Shown here: piece after piece, positions 57,130 to 64,000 of the stretch
How positions within the stretch are numbered: position 1 is the stretch's first letter
Layout: each line of letters begins with the position of its first letter
Assembly (NCBI RefSeq): GCF_000277125.1
Contig: NC_016946.1
Coordinates: forward strand, 1,178,001 to 1,242,000
Origin: Mycobacterium intracellulare ATCC 13950
GTDB lineage: Bacteria; Actinomycetota; Actinomycetes; Mycobacteriales; Mycobacteriaceae
DNA: 64,000 nt
Direction of reading: 5' to 3'
Notes under the pieces: model-generated
What the model was told of the DNA's origin: nothing
Databases searched by the model: none
What the model saw: the letters and a program-made list of their open reading frames with translations, nothing else
Made by a program: the position numbers and the translations under genes

Positions 57130-57825
57130 ATGCCGAACAACATCACCTGGCACGAACACAAGATCAGCCGCGGCGAGCGCGAGGAACTCAACGGCCACCA
57201 GGGTTGCGTCATCTGGTTCACCGGGCTGAGCGGCAGCGGCAAGAGCACGGTCGCCAACATCGTCGAACAAAAGCTCTACGAGCGGGGCATCCGGAGCTAT
57301 CTCCTGGACGGCGACAACGTCCGCTACGGGCTCAACGCCGGTCCGGAGCTGCTCGAGGAACGCCATGGGCCCGAGTTCGCCAAGCGGTTCGGGCTGGGAT
57401 TTTCCGCCGAGGATCGTGAGGAGAACATCCGCCGCATCGGCGCGGTCGCGAAGCTGTTCTGCGAGGCCGGCGTCATCGCTTTGACGGCCTTCATCAGCCC
57501 TTACGTGCGTGATCGGGACGCGATCCGGGCCACGCTGGGTGACGGCGATTTCCAGGAGATCTTCATCGACACCCCGATCGAGGTGTGCGAGCAGCGCGAT
57601 CCCAAGGGTCTCTACAAGAAGGCCCGGGCCGGTGAAATCAAGGGATTCACCGGGATCGACGACCCCTACGAAGCCCCGGCGCGCCCGGAGCTGCGCCTCG
57701 AGGGCGGAACGAAGGACGCGGACACGCTGGCCGACGAGGTGATCGCCCACCTCGAGAGGGCGGGCATCATCCGGGCCTTGCACCGAGTTCACGACGACCT
57801 GGAGAGCAGCGAGGTCACGGCATGA
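57130..57825 (+). CDS. cysC: Adenylylsulfate kinase (stand-alone CysC)
   Basis: APS kinase of 231 residues that phosphorylates adenosine 5'-phosphosulfate to PAPS, the donor for sulfation. The P-loop GLSGSGKST is near residue 38, followed by the APS-binding LLDGDNVRYGLN and the lid region with FISPYVRDRD. ATG 57130 follows AGGATCGAG; upstream starts at 57052 and 57061 add non-homologous sequence. It is a separate protein, in contrast to the fused CysNC of Mtb. It overlaps sat by ATGA, so both enzymes are made together. Confidence 0.95.
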   Translation: MPNNITWHEHKISRGEREELNGHQGCVIWFTGLSGSGKSTVANIVEQKLYERGIRSYLLDGDNVRYGLNAGPELLEERHGPEFAKRFGLGFSAEDREENIRRIGAVAKLFCEAGVIALTAFISPYVRDRDAIRATLGDGDFQEIFIDTPIEVCEQRDPKGLYKKARAGEIKGFTGIDDPYEAPARPELRLEGGTKDADTLADEVIAHLERAGIIRALHRVHDDLESSEVTA

Positions 57826-59081
57826 GCTACACGGGTCACAACGGGAAGCCGATCGTGGAGCGGGTGGCCACGGACGACGCGAGCGGCCGGATCGAGGGGT
57901 TGGCGCGCGTGCCGATCTCGAAGGCCACCGCGCACGAAGTCATCAGCCTTTCCTACGGTTTCTTCACCCCACTGACCGGCTTCATGGGCCGCCAAGAGGT
58001 CGACGGGACCCTGGACAACTTCGCGCTGCCGGACGGAACGTTGTGGAGCATTCCGATCGTCTTCGACATGTCCGCCGACGACATCGCGGAACTCGATATC
58101 AAGGAAGGCGCCAGCGTCGTTCTCGACTATCTCGGGGCCCCCATGGCCGTCTTCGACGTCACCGAGATCTACGAATACGACCTCGAGCGCATGGCCGAAA
58201 AAACCTACGGCACAACCGATCCCCGACACCCCGGGGTGAAGAAGACCATGGGCTACGAAAACCGGTTCATCGGCGGGGATGTCACACTGATCAACGAACC
58301 CGTTTTCAACGAGCCCTTCGCAGGCTTCTGGCTCACCCCCAAGCAGCACCAGGACGCGTTGGCCGAGCGGCATTGGCAGCGGGTGGTCGCCCACCAGACC
58401 AGGAACGTTCCGCACACCGGGCACGAGGCGTTGATGAAACAGGCGTGGCTGGCCGCGAACGAGGATCAGCCCGTCGACAATCTGAACACCGGCGTGCTGG
58501 TGAACGCGATCATCGGCCAGAAGCGGGTGGGCGATTACATCGACGAGGCAATACTGTTGGCGCAGAACGCCCTACGCACCAGCGGATATTTTCGCGAGAA
58601 CGTGCACATGGTGTCCTTCACCCTCTGGGACATGCGGTATGCGGGGCCACGCGAGGCGATATTCCACGCGATCCTGCGGACGAACCTGGGCTGCACGCAT
58701 CACATGTTCGGGCGAGACCACGCGGGTGTGGGCGATTTCTACCACCCGTACGATTCCCAGAACATCCTCAAGCAGTACCGCGACCAGCTGGGCATCAAGC
58801 CGGTGTTCCTGCGGGAGAACTGGTATTGCCCGGTGTGCCTGGAGGTCACCAACTCCGCCCTGTGCGGCCATGATTCACAAGCGCAAAGCTTTAGCGGCAG
58901 CCTGATCCGAAGCATCCTGACCGACGAAGTCAAGCCGACGCAGAAGGTGATGCGCCACGAGGTGTTCGAGGTCGTGATGGAGTGCGCCGCAAAGCACGGT
59001 CAGGGTTCGCCGTTCGTCACCGAGGAGTACTTGCGGGACAGGCTGCCGGTCTTCACGCTCAACCAATTGGAGGGTTCGTGA
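57822..59081 (+). CDS. sat: ATP sulfurylase (monomeric Sat type)
   Basis: Sulfate adenylyltransferase of 419 residues, the single-chain Sat/MET3 type rather than CysDN. It has an N-terminal PUA-like domain, then the catalytic nucleotidyltransferase domain with QTRNVPHTGHE (variant of QxRNPxHxGH) and GRDHAGVGDF. After it, CPVC...C.H (about residues 332-345) looks like a zinc-binding insertion as seen in thermophile and sulfur-oxidiser Sat enzymes. No C-terminal kinase is fused, that role being filled by cysC. The start overlaps cysC and the stop overlaps the next gene. It converts ATP and sulfate to APS, so with CysC it gives PAPS. Confidence 0.94.
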   Translation: MSYTGHNGKPIVERVATDDASGRIEGLARVPISKATAHEVISLSYGFFTPLTGFMGRQEVDGTLDNFALPDGTLWSIPIVFDMSADDIAELDIKEGASVVLDYLGAPMAVFDVTEIYEYDLERMAEKTYGTTDPRHPGVKKTMGYENRFIGGDVTLINEPVFNEPFAGFWLTPKQHQDALAERHWQRVVAHQTRNVPHTGHEALMKQAWLAANEDQPVDNLNTGVLVNAIIGQKRVGDYIDEAILLAQNALRTSGYFRENVHMVSFTLWDMRYAGPREAIFHAILRTNLGCTHHMFGRDHAGVGDFYHPYDSQNILKQYRDQLGIKPVFLRENWYCPVCLEVTNSALCGHDSQAQSFSGSLIRSILTDEVKPTQKVMRHEVFEVVMECAAKHGQGSPFVTEEYLRDRLPVFTLNQLEGS

Positions 59082-59395
59082 GCAGCGACGACAAACACTT
59101 CAAGGTCAACGTCTGGATCAACGAGGAGCGGCTGGAGGCGCTGGCGAACGCCGGGATGGCCGACCTGGCCAACGAGGCTTTCGCAGGCATGAAGCTGCTG
59201 GAGATATACACCACCGAAGAGCAGAAAAATATTGTCCTGCAACGCTATCCGGGATCCAAGTACGATTCCGCCACCACCCGCTCCATTGAGCTGCTGCCCA
59301 AGCAGGCCAAGGACAGGCTGTTGGAGCTGTCGATCGCGATGCATTCCACCGGTCCGGATGTGATGGGCCGCTTCCTCGAGGAAACGAAGCCCTGA
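59078..59395 (+). CDS. Uncharacterised 105-residue protein in sat operon
   Basis: Soluble protein of 105 residues with no recognised family. GTG 59078 overlaps the sat TGA (GTGA), so it is coupled to sulfate activation. It begins SSDDKHFKVNVWINEERLEA and appears mostly helical: a first charged helix, then a helix pair around YTTEEQKNIVLQRYPGS and LLPKQAKDRLLELSIAMH. It contains no Cys and no signal peptide. A regulatory or partner role with Sat/CysC is plausible from the coupling alone. It converges with the GAP-like gene, with 25 bases between stops. Confidence 0.8.
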   Translation: MSSDDKHFKVNVWINEERLEALANAGMADLANEAFAGMKLLEIYTTEEQKNIVLQRYPGSKYDSATTRSIELLPKQAKDRLLELSIAMHSTGPDVMGRFLEETKP

Positions 59396-59420
59396 GCCGA
59401 CGGTAGTGCCGCCGCCGCTG

Positions 59421-60107
59421 TCAGAGATCGGCCAAGCCCGCCGCCAGCAGGACGAGCCCGACCGCGACGAGCAGCGCGGCGACCTCGATGCGACGCCGCG
59501 ACCGTATCCAGTCCTGCAGCGCGGTCATCGCCGCGCGCGTCGCCGTCGGCGCCAACAGGTAAGCGACCAATGGAATCTCGACAAGTGAGAACGCGATGAC
59601 GTTGAACATCAGCAGCGCACCCAATTGCGTCATGACCGGCGCTCCGGACGCCAGGATGACCGCCAGGGCGGCCAGGTAATCCACCGACGGCAGCGCGATG
59701 CCGAGGCCCGCGGCGGCGGCGACCCACAGGGAACGTCCGTCGAGCAGTCGTCGGAGCCGAGTCGTCAGCCAGGCGGGCCCGGCGCGGTCGCGGTCGGGAG
59801 GAACGCCGCGGGATCCCCGCCGCCGGTCCGCGACGATCTTCACCGCCAGTCCCGCGGCGGCCGCCAATGCCAGTGCGCCGATGAGGATCTGCACGCGGGG
59901 CAAGGTGAAGTATGTCGAGCGCAGCAGTACGCGCCGGAGGAGGAACAAGACGGTCGCACCCACCGTCAACCCCATCGCGAACCCGCCGGCCACAAATGCG
60001 AGCAATTGCAGCAGCGGCTTGGGGCGATTCAGCATCAGCACCGTCATGCCGATCCGGAACGGCTCCAGGCTCACGGCAAGGGCCATCACACCGATGGTGA
60101 ACAACAT
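59421..60107 (-). CDS. GAP/SfLAP family integral membrane protein
   Basis: Membrane protein of 228 residues with about six hydrophobic segments and a basic cytoplasmic loop in the middle. The layout (AVSLEPFRIGMTVLML, GGFAMGLTVGATVLFLL, ALPSVDYLAALAVIL) matches the GPL-addressing protein/sulfolipid-1-addressing protein family (SfLAP, Sap), whose members assist export of complex surface lipids in mycobacteria. ATG 60107 is 17 bases after the acyl-AMP ligase stop, so these form an operon; the longer frame to 60173 overlaps that gene. The cargo would be the product of the nearby PKS and ligase. Confidence 0.88.
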   Translation of the reverse strand: MLFTIGVMALAVSLEPFRIGMTVLMLNRPKPLLQLLAFVAGGFAMGLTVGATVLFLLRRVLLRSTYFTLPRVQILIGALALAAAAGLAVKIVADRRRGSRGVPPDRDRAGPAWLTTRLRRLLDGRSLWVAAAAGLGIALPSVDYLAALAVILASGAPVMTQLGALLMFNVIAFSLVEIPLVAYLLAPTATRAAMTALQDWIRSRRRIEVAALLVAVGLVLLAAGLADL

Positions 60108-60124
60108 CGCAGATACCGGACCGG

Positions 60125-61861
60125 TCAGGCGTCCAGCCGGGTGAACTGTTGCCGTCGGTACCGCTCGACGCACGCGGCCCGCCGGATCTTGCCGCTCGTC
60201 GTGGTGGGAATCGATCCGGGCGCCACCAGCACCAGGTCGGCCACGTTGAGCCCGTGCGAGTCCGAAATCGCCGCGGTCACATCGTTCTTGAGGGCGTCGA
60301 GTCCGCGCTGCCCGTGCTCGCCGGAATCGCCGCGGTTCTTCAGTTCGATGATGGTCACCAATTTCTCGGTCTCGTCCACCGGCACCGAGATCGCCGCGAC
60401 GCGGCCACCGGTGATCGTCTGCACGGTCGACTCGATGTCCTCCGGATAGTGGTTGCGCCCGTAGACGATCAGCAAATCCTTCATCCTGCCCACGATGAAC
60501 AACTCGCCGTCGCAGAGAAAGCCGAGATCACCGGTGCGCAGCCACGGGCCCTCGGGGGTGCCCGGCGACGGGTCGGCCAGGACGGCGCCGAAGGTGCGCT
60601 GCGTTTCCTCCGGCTTTTGCCAATAGCCGTCGGCCACGTTGTCGCCGTGGACCCAGATTTCGCCGACCGTTCCGTGCGGGCACAGCGTGCCGGTGTCGGG
60701 GTCCACGATTCGCACCGTTGGTGATTGTGGCACGCCGTAGCTCAGCAGCGGCGAGCCGGTCCGTGTGGAGGACGGCTGGGCGTTGCCCTCGGCCAGCTTC
60801 TCCGGGTCGAAGTGAACGACTTTCGGGGCGCCGGCCTGCGCGCGGCTGGCCACGTAGACGGTCGCCTCCGCCAGGCCGTAGGAGGGTTGCATCATGTCTT
60901 CGCGAAAGTTGTACGGGGCGAACCGTTTACAGAACCGGTCGAGCGTGGCGGGATGAATTCGTTCGGCGCCGCTGACGATGCTGATGATGTTGCCCAGGTC
61001 GAGCCCGGCCAGGTCCGCGTCCGTCGACTTGCGCGCCGCGAGTTCGAAGGCGAAGTTCGGTGCGGCCGAGAAGACCGGAACGGCCTGGGCCATCGCCTGG
61101 ATCCACCGTGCGGGCCGCTGCAGGAACGCCACCGGGCTCGTCAGCACACCGGGGTAACCGCCGAGGATCGGAGCGATGACGCCTTGCATCAGGCCCATGT
61201 CGTGGTAGAAGGGCAGCCACGACACGCACACGCTGTCGCGGGGGGCCACGCCGTTGAAATCCGGGAAGTAGGCGGCCATCAGCTGCTGGAAATTCACGTG
61301 CAGGTTCCGGTGCGAGACCATGACTCCGGCCGGAAGGCGGGTGGAGCCCGACGTGTACTGCAGGTACGCGATGCTCGGGGCGTCGCTGACGCGGATGCCC
61401 GGCGGATTCGGATCGTCGAGGCTCAGGGCGTCGACCTCGATGACGGCCGGGGTCGCACCGTGCGGCCGCTGCAGATATTCGTCCACGGCCGCGGCAGCCG
61501 TCGAGGTGGTGAGAACGACGGCCGGCCCGGTGTCGGCCAGGACGGCACTGACCCGCTCGTCGTGCGTGCCCGGCTGCGGAACCATCAGAGGTACCGCGAT
61601 CAGCCCGGCCTGTATCGCGCCGAGGAACGCCACGATGTAGGGGAGGCCTTGGGGGGCAAGGATCACGGTCCGCTCCCCGCTGCTGGCGTGCCGCGTGACC
61701 TCGTGCGCAACGTGCAGGGTCCGCCGATACAGCTGCGCCCACGTCAGCGATTCGGTGACGCCCGCCCAGTCCTGCTCGTAATCGGTATAGCGAAAGGCTA
61801 ACTCGTCGGGCTGCAGACCGGCGCGTTCCCGCAACAGGGAGACGACGGACGTATGTTGCAT
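60125..61861 (-). CDS. Long-chain fatty-acyl-AMP ligase (FadD21-like)
   Basis: FAAL of 578 residues, the length remembered for Mtb FadD21 (Rv1185c), which serves the DAT/PAT polyketide locus. It activates a fatty acid as acyl-AMP and loads it on a PKS. The adenylation core motif [11 protein letters not shown] is present with the A5/A8 regions [10 protein letters not shown] and LRTGDLGFL, and the terminal Lys motif TTTSGKIRR. The sequence between (the [10 protein letters not shown] insertion region) fits the FAAL-specific insertion that blocks CoA use. ATG 61861 is the only reasonable start. The GAP-like gene follows, and PPE2 lies 94 bases upstream on the same strand. Confidence 0.94.
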   Translation of the reverse strand: MQHTSVVSLLRERAGLQPDELAFRYTDYEQDWAGVTESLTWAQLYRRTLHVAHEVTRHASSGERTVILAPQGLPYIVAFLGAIQAGLIAVPLMVPQPGTHDERVSAVLADTGPAVVLTTSTAAAAVDEYLQRPHGATPAVIEVDALSLDDPNPPGIRVSDAPSIAYLQYTSGSTRLPAGVMVSHRNLHVNFQQLMAAYFPDFNGVAPRDSVCVSWLPFYHDMGLMQGVIAPILGGYPGVLTSPVAFLQRPARWIQAMAQAVPVFSAAPNFAFELAARKSTDADLAGLDLGNIISIVSGAERIHPATLDRFCKRFAPYNFREDMMQPSYGLAEATVYVASRAQAGAPKVVHFDPEKLAEGNAQPSSTRTGSPLLSYGVPQSPTVRIVDPDTGTLCPHGTVGEIWVHGDNVADGYWQKPEETQRTFGAVLADPSPGTPEGPWLRTGDLGFLCDGELFIVGRMKDLLIVYGRNHYPEDIESTVQTITGGRVAAISVPVDETEKLVTIIELKNRGDSGEHGQRGLDALKNDVTAAISDSHGLNVADLVLVAPGSIPTTTSGKIRRAACVERYRRQQFTRLDA

Positions 61862-61955
61862 GCGGGCCAGGTTACCGCCTCGGCCCTTTCGCGTATGACG
61901 GTCGTGCGAGGCCCGGGGTGCGAGAAACCGTGGCGGGCCAAACGGCCTATGCGCC

Positions 61956-63632
61956 TTACGTTTTAGAACCCGTCGCGCCAGTGTCCCAGGTTCCCGGCAT
62001 CATCGGCGTGCGGGGGCCGTCGTCGAACTCGTCGACGACGAGTGCGCTCAATCCCGCCGGTGCGGCGGCGGTCTTCGTGGGGACGGTTCCGGCGAACCCC
62101 ATCGTCGGCGCGGGCCGGTCCGAGGCCGTCGTCGCCGGCTCGGGCTCGAGATCCATGTATTCGTAGCCCCGGCCGAGCTGGGAGACCTTGACCCGTTGCC
62201 GGCGCTTCTTCGTCGCGTCTTCCTCCGGCAGGGCCACGGCTTCGGCCTCGGCGGCGTCGGCCGCCGCCGCCCTTCGGGCGCGGGCGCTGGTGCTCGCGGC
62301 CCGGCGCGCGTCCGCGGCCAGGCCACCGACCATGTAGCCCAGGCCTTGCATCGCCGCGACCGGCGGTCCCGCCGGTGTGGGCGGCGGGGCGCCGGGCGCG
62401 GGCGACGCGGGAGCCGCGGCGGGTGTGGAGGCCGGCGTGGGCGCCGGAGATGGCGCCGGGGTCGGCGTGGGCGGCGGGGTGGGTGCCGGTGCCACGGGGA
62501 CGAGTGCCGGGGCCGGGATGATCGGCACGATCGGGATGGCGTGCAGCCCGGCCAGGCCCGTCAGGCCCGCCAAGCCTCCGATCAGGGTGGGGACGACCAG
62601 CGGGACCACGGCGACGGTCAGCAGCGGCACGATGAGCGGAATCAGCACGATCATCTGCTCGAGCAACGTCTTGATCAGCGCGATGGTGTCGGTGATGACC
62701 GTGCCGATCACTTCGATGGTGGTGAACAGGATGGTCCACGCGATCGTCGCGGGGTTGCCCGAGGCGAATGCCGCCGCCAGGTCCGCCGCGACGAAGCTGA
62801 ACATCTGCCCGAGATAGGCGAAGTACGAACCGAAGTCCATCGGGTAGCCCAGCGCGAACGCGATGTTGAACGGGTTCAAAAAGCTCAACGGGTTGCCCAG
62901 TGAAGGCAGCCACGGGTCGAAACCGGAGAACATGGACTGGAAGAACGGATTGTTCATCAGCTGGTCGATCAACGGCTGGATGAACCGGTTGTAGAAGTCG
63001 ACGAACCCGGTCTTCTCCAGCCAGTCCATCCACTGGTCCTGCGTGTCGGGGGGATACGACGACGACTGCTCCGCCGTGGCGGCCAGCGCGGTGGCCTTCA
63101 TGACCTCGGGAGCCGGCTCGGCCGGCGGCGCGGTGGCCACCGCGGCGGTCGCCACGCCCTCGTACGTGCTCATCACCGTGGCCGCCTGAACCCACATCCG
63201 CGCGTAGTCGGCTTCGTTCACCGCGATCGGAATCGTGTTGATGCCAAAGAAATTCGTCGCCGTCAAGACGGCGTGGGCGGCGTGATTGGCGGCCAGCTCG
63301 GGCATCGTCGGCATGGCCGCGAGGGCCACGGTGTAGGCGGTGGCGGCGAGGTCCTGCTGGGCGGCCATGGTCGCGCTGTCGGCGCTGGCCTGCGCCAGCC
63401 AGGCGAGATACGGCGCGTGCGCGGCCGCGTACTCCGCGGCGCTCGGACCGTCCCAGCTGCCGGCCTGCACGGCGTCCAGCAGCGCGGTCAGCTCGTCGGC
63501 CGTTTCGGCATATTCCACGCTCAGCGAGCTCCAGGTCGCCGCGGACGCCAGCAGCGGGCCCGGCCCCGGTCCGCTGCTGAGCAGCGTCGAATGCACCTCG
63601 GGAGGGGAGGCCATCCAGATCGGGGCGGTCAT
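61956..63632 (-). CDS. PPE2: PPE2 orthologue (PPE-PPW subgroup)
   Basis: PPE protein of 558 residues closely resembling Mtb PPE2 (Rv0256c, 556), with the same opening [15 protein letters not shown] and the same ending PMMPGTWDT. The N-terminal PPE domain (1-180) has the WDG turn. A hydrophobic middle region (about 280-385) follows, then a Pro-rich linker and a basic segment KKRRQRVK before [13 protein letters not shown]. The corresponding basic stretch in Mtb PPE2 acts as a nuclear localisation signal. The PPW motifs GFAGT and PxxPxxW close the protein. ATG 63632 is the family start; the frame to 63758 is untranslated leader. A cobalamin riboswitch precedes it, and a FAAL gene follows. Confidence 0.95.
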   Translation of the reverse strand: MTAPIWMASPPEVHSTLLSSGPGPGPLLASAATWSSLSVEYAETADELTALLDAVQAGSWDGPSAAEYAAAHAPYLAWLAQASADSATMAAQQDLAATAYTVALAAMPTMPELAANHAAHAVLTATNFFGINTIPIAVNEADYARMWVQAATVMSTYEGVATAAVATAPPAEPAPEVMKATALAATAEQSSSYPPDTQDQWMDWLEKTGFVDFYNRFIQPLIDQLMNNPFFQSMFSGFDPWLPSLGNPLSFLNPFNIAFALGYPMDFGSYFAYLGQMFSFVAADLAAAFASGNPATIAWTILFTTIEVIGTVITDTIALIKTLLEQMIVLIPLIVPLLTVAVVPLVVPTLIGGLAGLTGLAGLHAIPIVPIIPAPALVPVAPAPTPPPTPTPAPSPAPTPASTPAAAPASPAPGAPPPTPAGPPVAAMQGLGYMVGGLAADARRAASTSARARRAAAADAAEAEAVALPEEDATKKRRQRVKVSQLGRGYEYMDLEPEPATTASDRPAPTMGFAGTVPTKTAAAPAGLSALVVDEFDDGPRTPMMPGTWDTGATGSKT

Positions 63633-63777
63633 CGCTCGCCGCCGCGCGGATCGGTGTGACGGGAGTGGGCGCGGCGGCACCGCGCCGCTGTGACGGCGGC
63701 ATTGAAGGCCACCCATGCCGGACGAAACATGGACGTTGACAGCTCTCTCGGGGTACACCCGCCCCGGGTCGCAGTAC

Positions 63778-63918
63778 GCGATGACGCGAGTGTCCTGGCT
63801 CTCGGATCGCCGCTCGCCTCGCCTTCCAGCTTTTCAGCCGTGGCCGTTGAGGTTCGCTCCCCGATGACAGTGGCGGGACCGCGCCGGATTCGCACCGGCT
63901 TCCTGCGTCGTCATCACC
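63778..63918 (-). promoter_or_regulatory. Cobalamin (B12) riboswitch
   Basis: Minus-strand RNA with the conserved cobalamin aptamer elements in order: P1 5' arm GATGACG (63909-63915), CCGGTGcgaaTCCGG hairpin (63884-63898), the B12-box-like GCCACTGT (63867-63874), GGGAGCGAACCTC, the GGAAGGCGAGGCGAGC segment, AGCCAGGA (63793-63800), and the P1 3' arm CGTCATC (63780-63786) pairing with the first. It lies about 145 bases upstream of the PPE2 start; a CGGGG/CCCCG hairpin at 63749-63766 may be part of the expression platform. Cobalamin should repress PPE2 and anything co-transcribed with it. Confidence 0.93.
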
Positions 63919-64000
63919 TTACGGGGTGACATTCTTGCATCCCCTCCGAGCAAATGTCGTCAAATCGTCCCAAGGCGGTCGGCGCGGACCGGCGTGCCCG

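Noticed and set aside
63690..63929. 79-residue plus-strand ORF opposite the PPE2 leader
   Set aside because: It covers the cobalamin riboswitch on the other strand, whose conserved RNA elements fully explain the sequence.

Overview
The window is GC-rich actinobacterial chromosome from a mycobacterium, most likely a slow grower close to the M. avium complex. PPE proteins, MmpL, PimE, LpqW, MshB, FbiC, a TB8.4-like secreted protein and narGHJI all follow the gene order I remember for M. tuberculosis (Mtb) Rv1135A-Rv1185c. Mtb locus names here are from memory and rest on protein resemblance plus gene order; no search was run.

Left part (1-14 kb): a 5'-truncated P450, an aldehyde dehydrogenase, a thiolase and a crotonase. 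Next is a minus-strand trio (type III polyketide synthase, ICMT-like methyltransferase, FAD oxidoreductase) that looks like a phenolic-lipid cassette. It is followed by two paralogous atypical SDRs flanking a CPBP membrane protease homologue, then a crotonase, alpha-methylacyl-CoA racemase (mcr) and a 3-hydroxyacyl-CoA dehydrogenase (methyl-branched and sterol side-chain beta-oxidation). Two very short minus-strand ORFs lie between strong hairpin and promoter-like signals at 13.8-14.0 kb.

Middle (14-43 kb): an intact MmpL13-type transporter, a methyltransferase, a sirtuin divergent from a GntR regulator, an F420-binding split-barrel protein, small conserved proteins, two Ala/Pro-rich secreted proteins, pimE, a pterin dehydratase, mutT2, the nitrate reductase operon narGHJI, typA-lpqW, a TetR regulator, mshB (mycothiol), fbiC (F420) and a mycothiol-dependent-isomerase-like protein. 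F420 synthesis (fbiC) and a putative F420 user (Rv1155-like) occur together, as do mycothiol synthesis (mshB) and a putative mycothiol-dependent enzyme.

Right part (43-64 kb): fdxC and an aminotransferase, an APC-type permease fused to an OB-fold, then a lipid region. That region holds a Mas-like reducing type I PKS with a methylmalonyl-type AT signature, two tandem PPE-SVP genes, a sulfate-activation operon (cysC, sat and an unknown 105-residue protein), a GAP/SfLAP membrane protein and a FadD21-like fatty-acyl-AMP ligase. Upstream of the ligase, on the same strand, is a PPE2 orthologue whose leader carries a clear cobalamin riboswitch. The place occupied in Mtb by papA3-mmpL10-chp2 is taken here by PPE and sulfate-activation genes. 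The B12-sensing leader next to a likely methylmalonyl-using lipid locus is the most interesting arrangement in the window.
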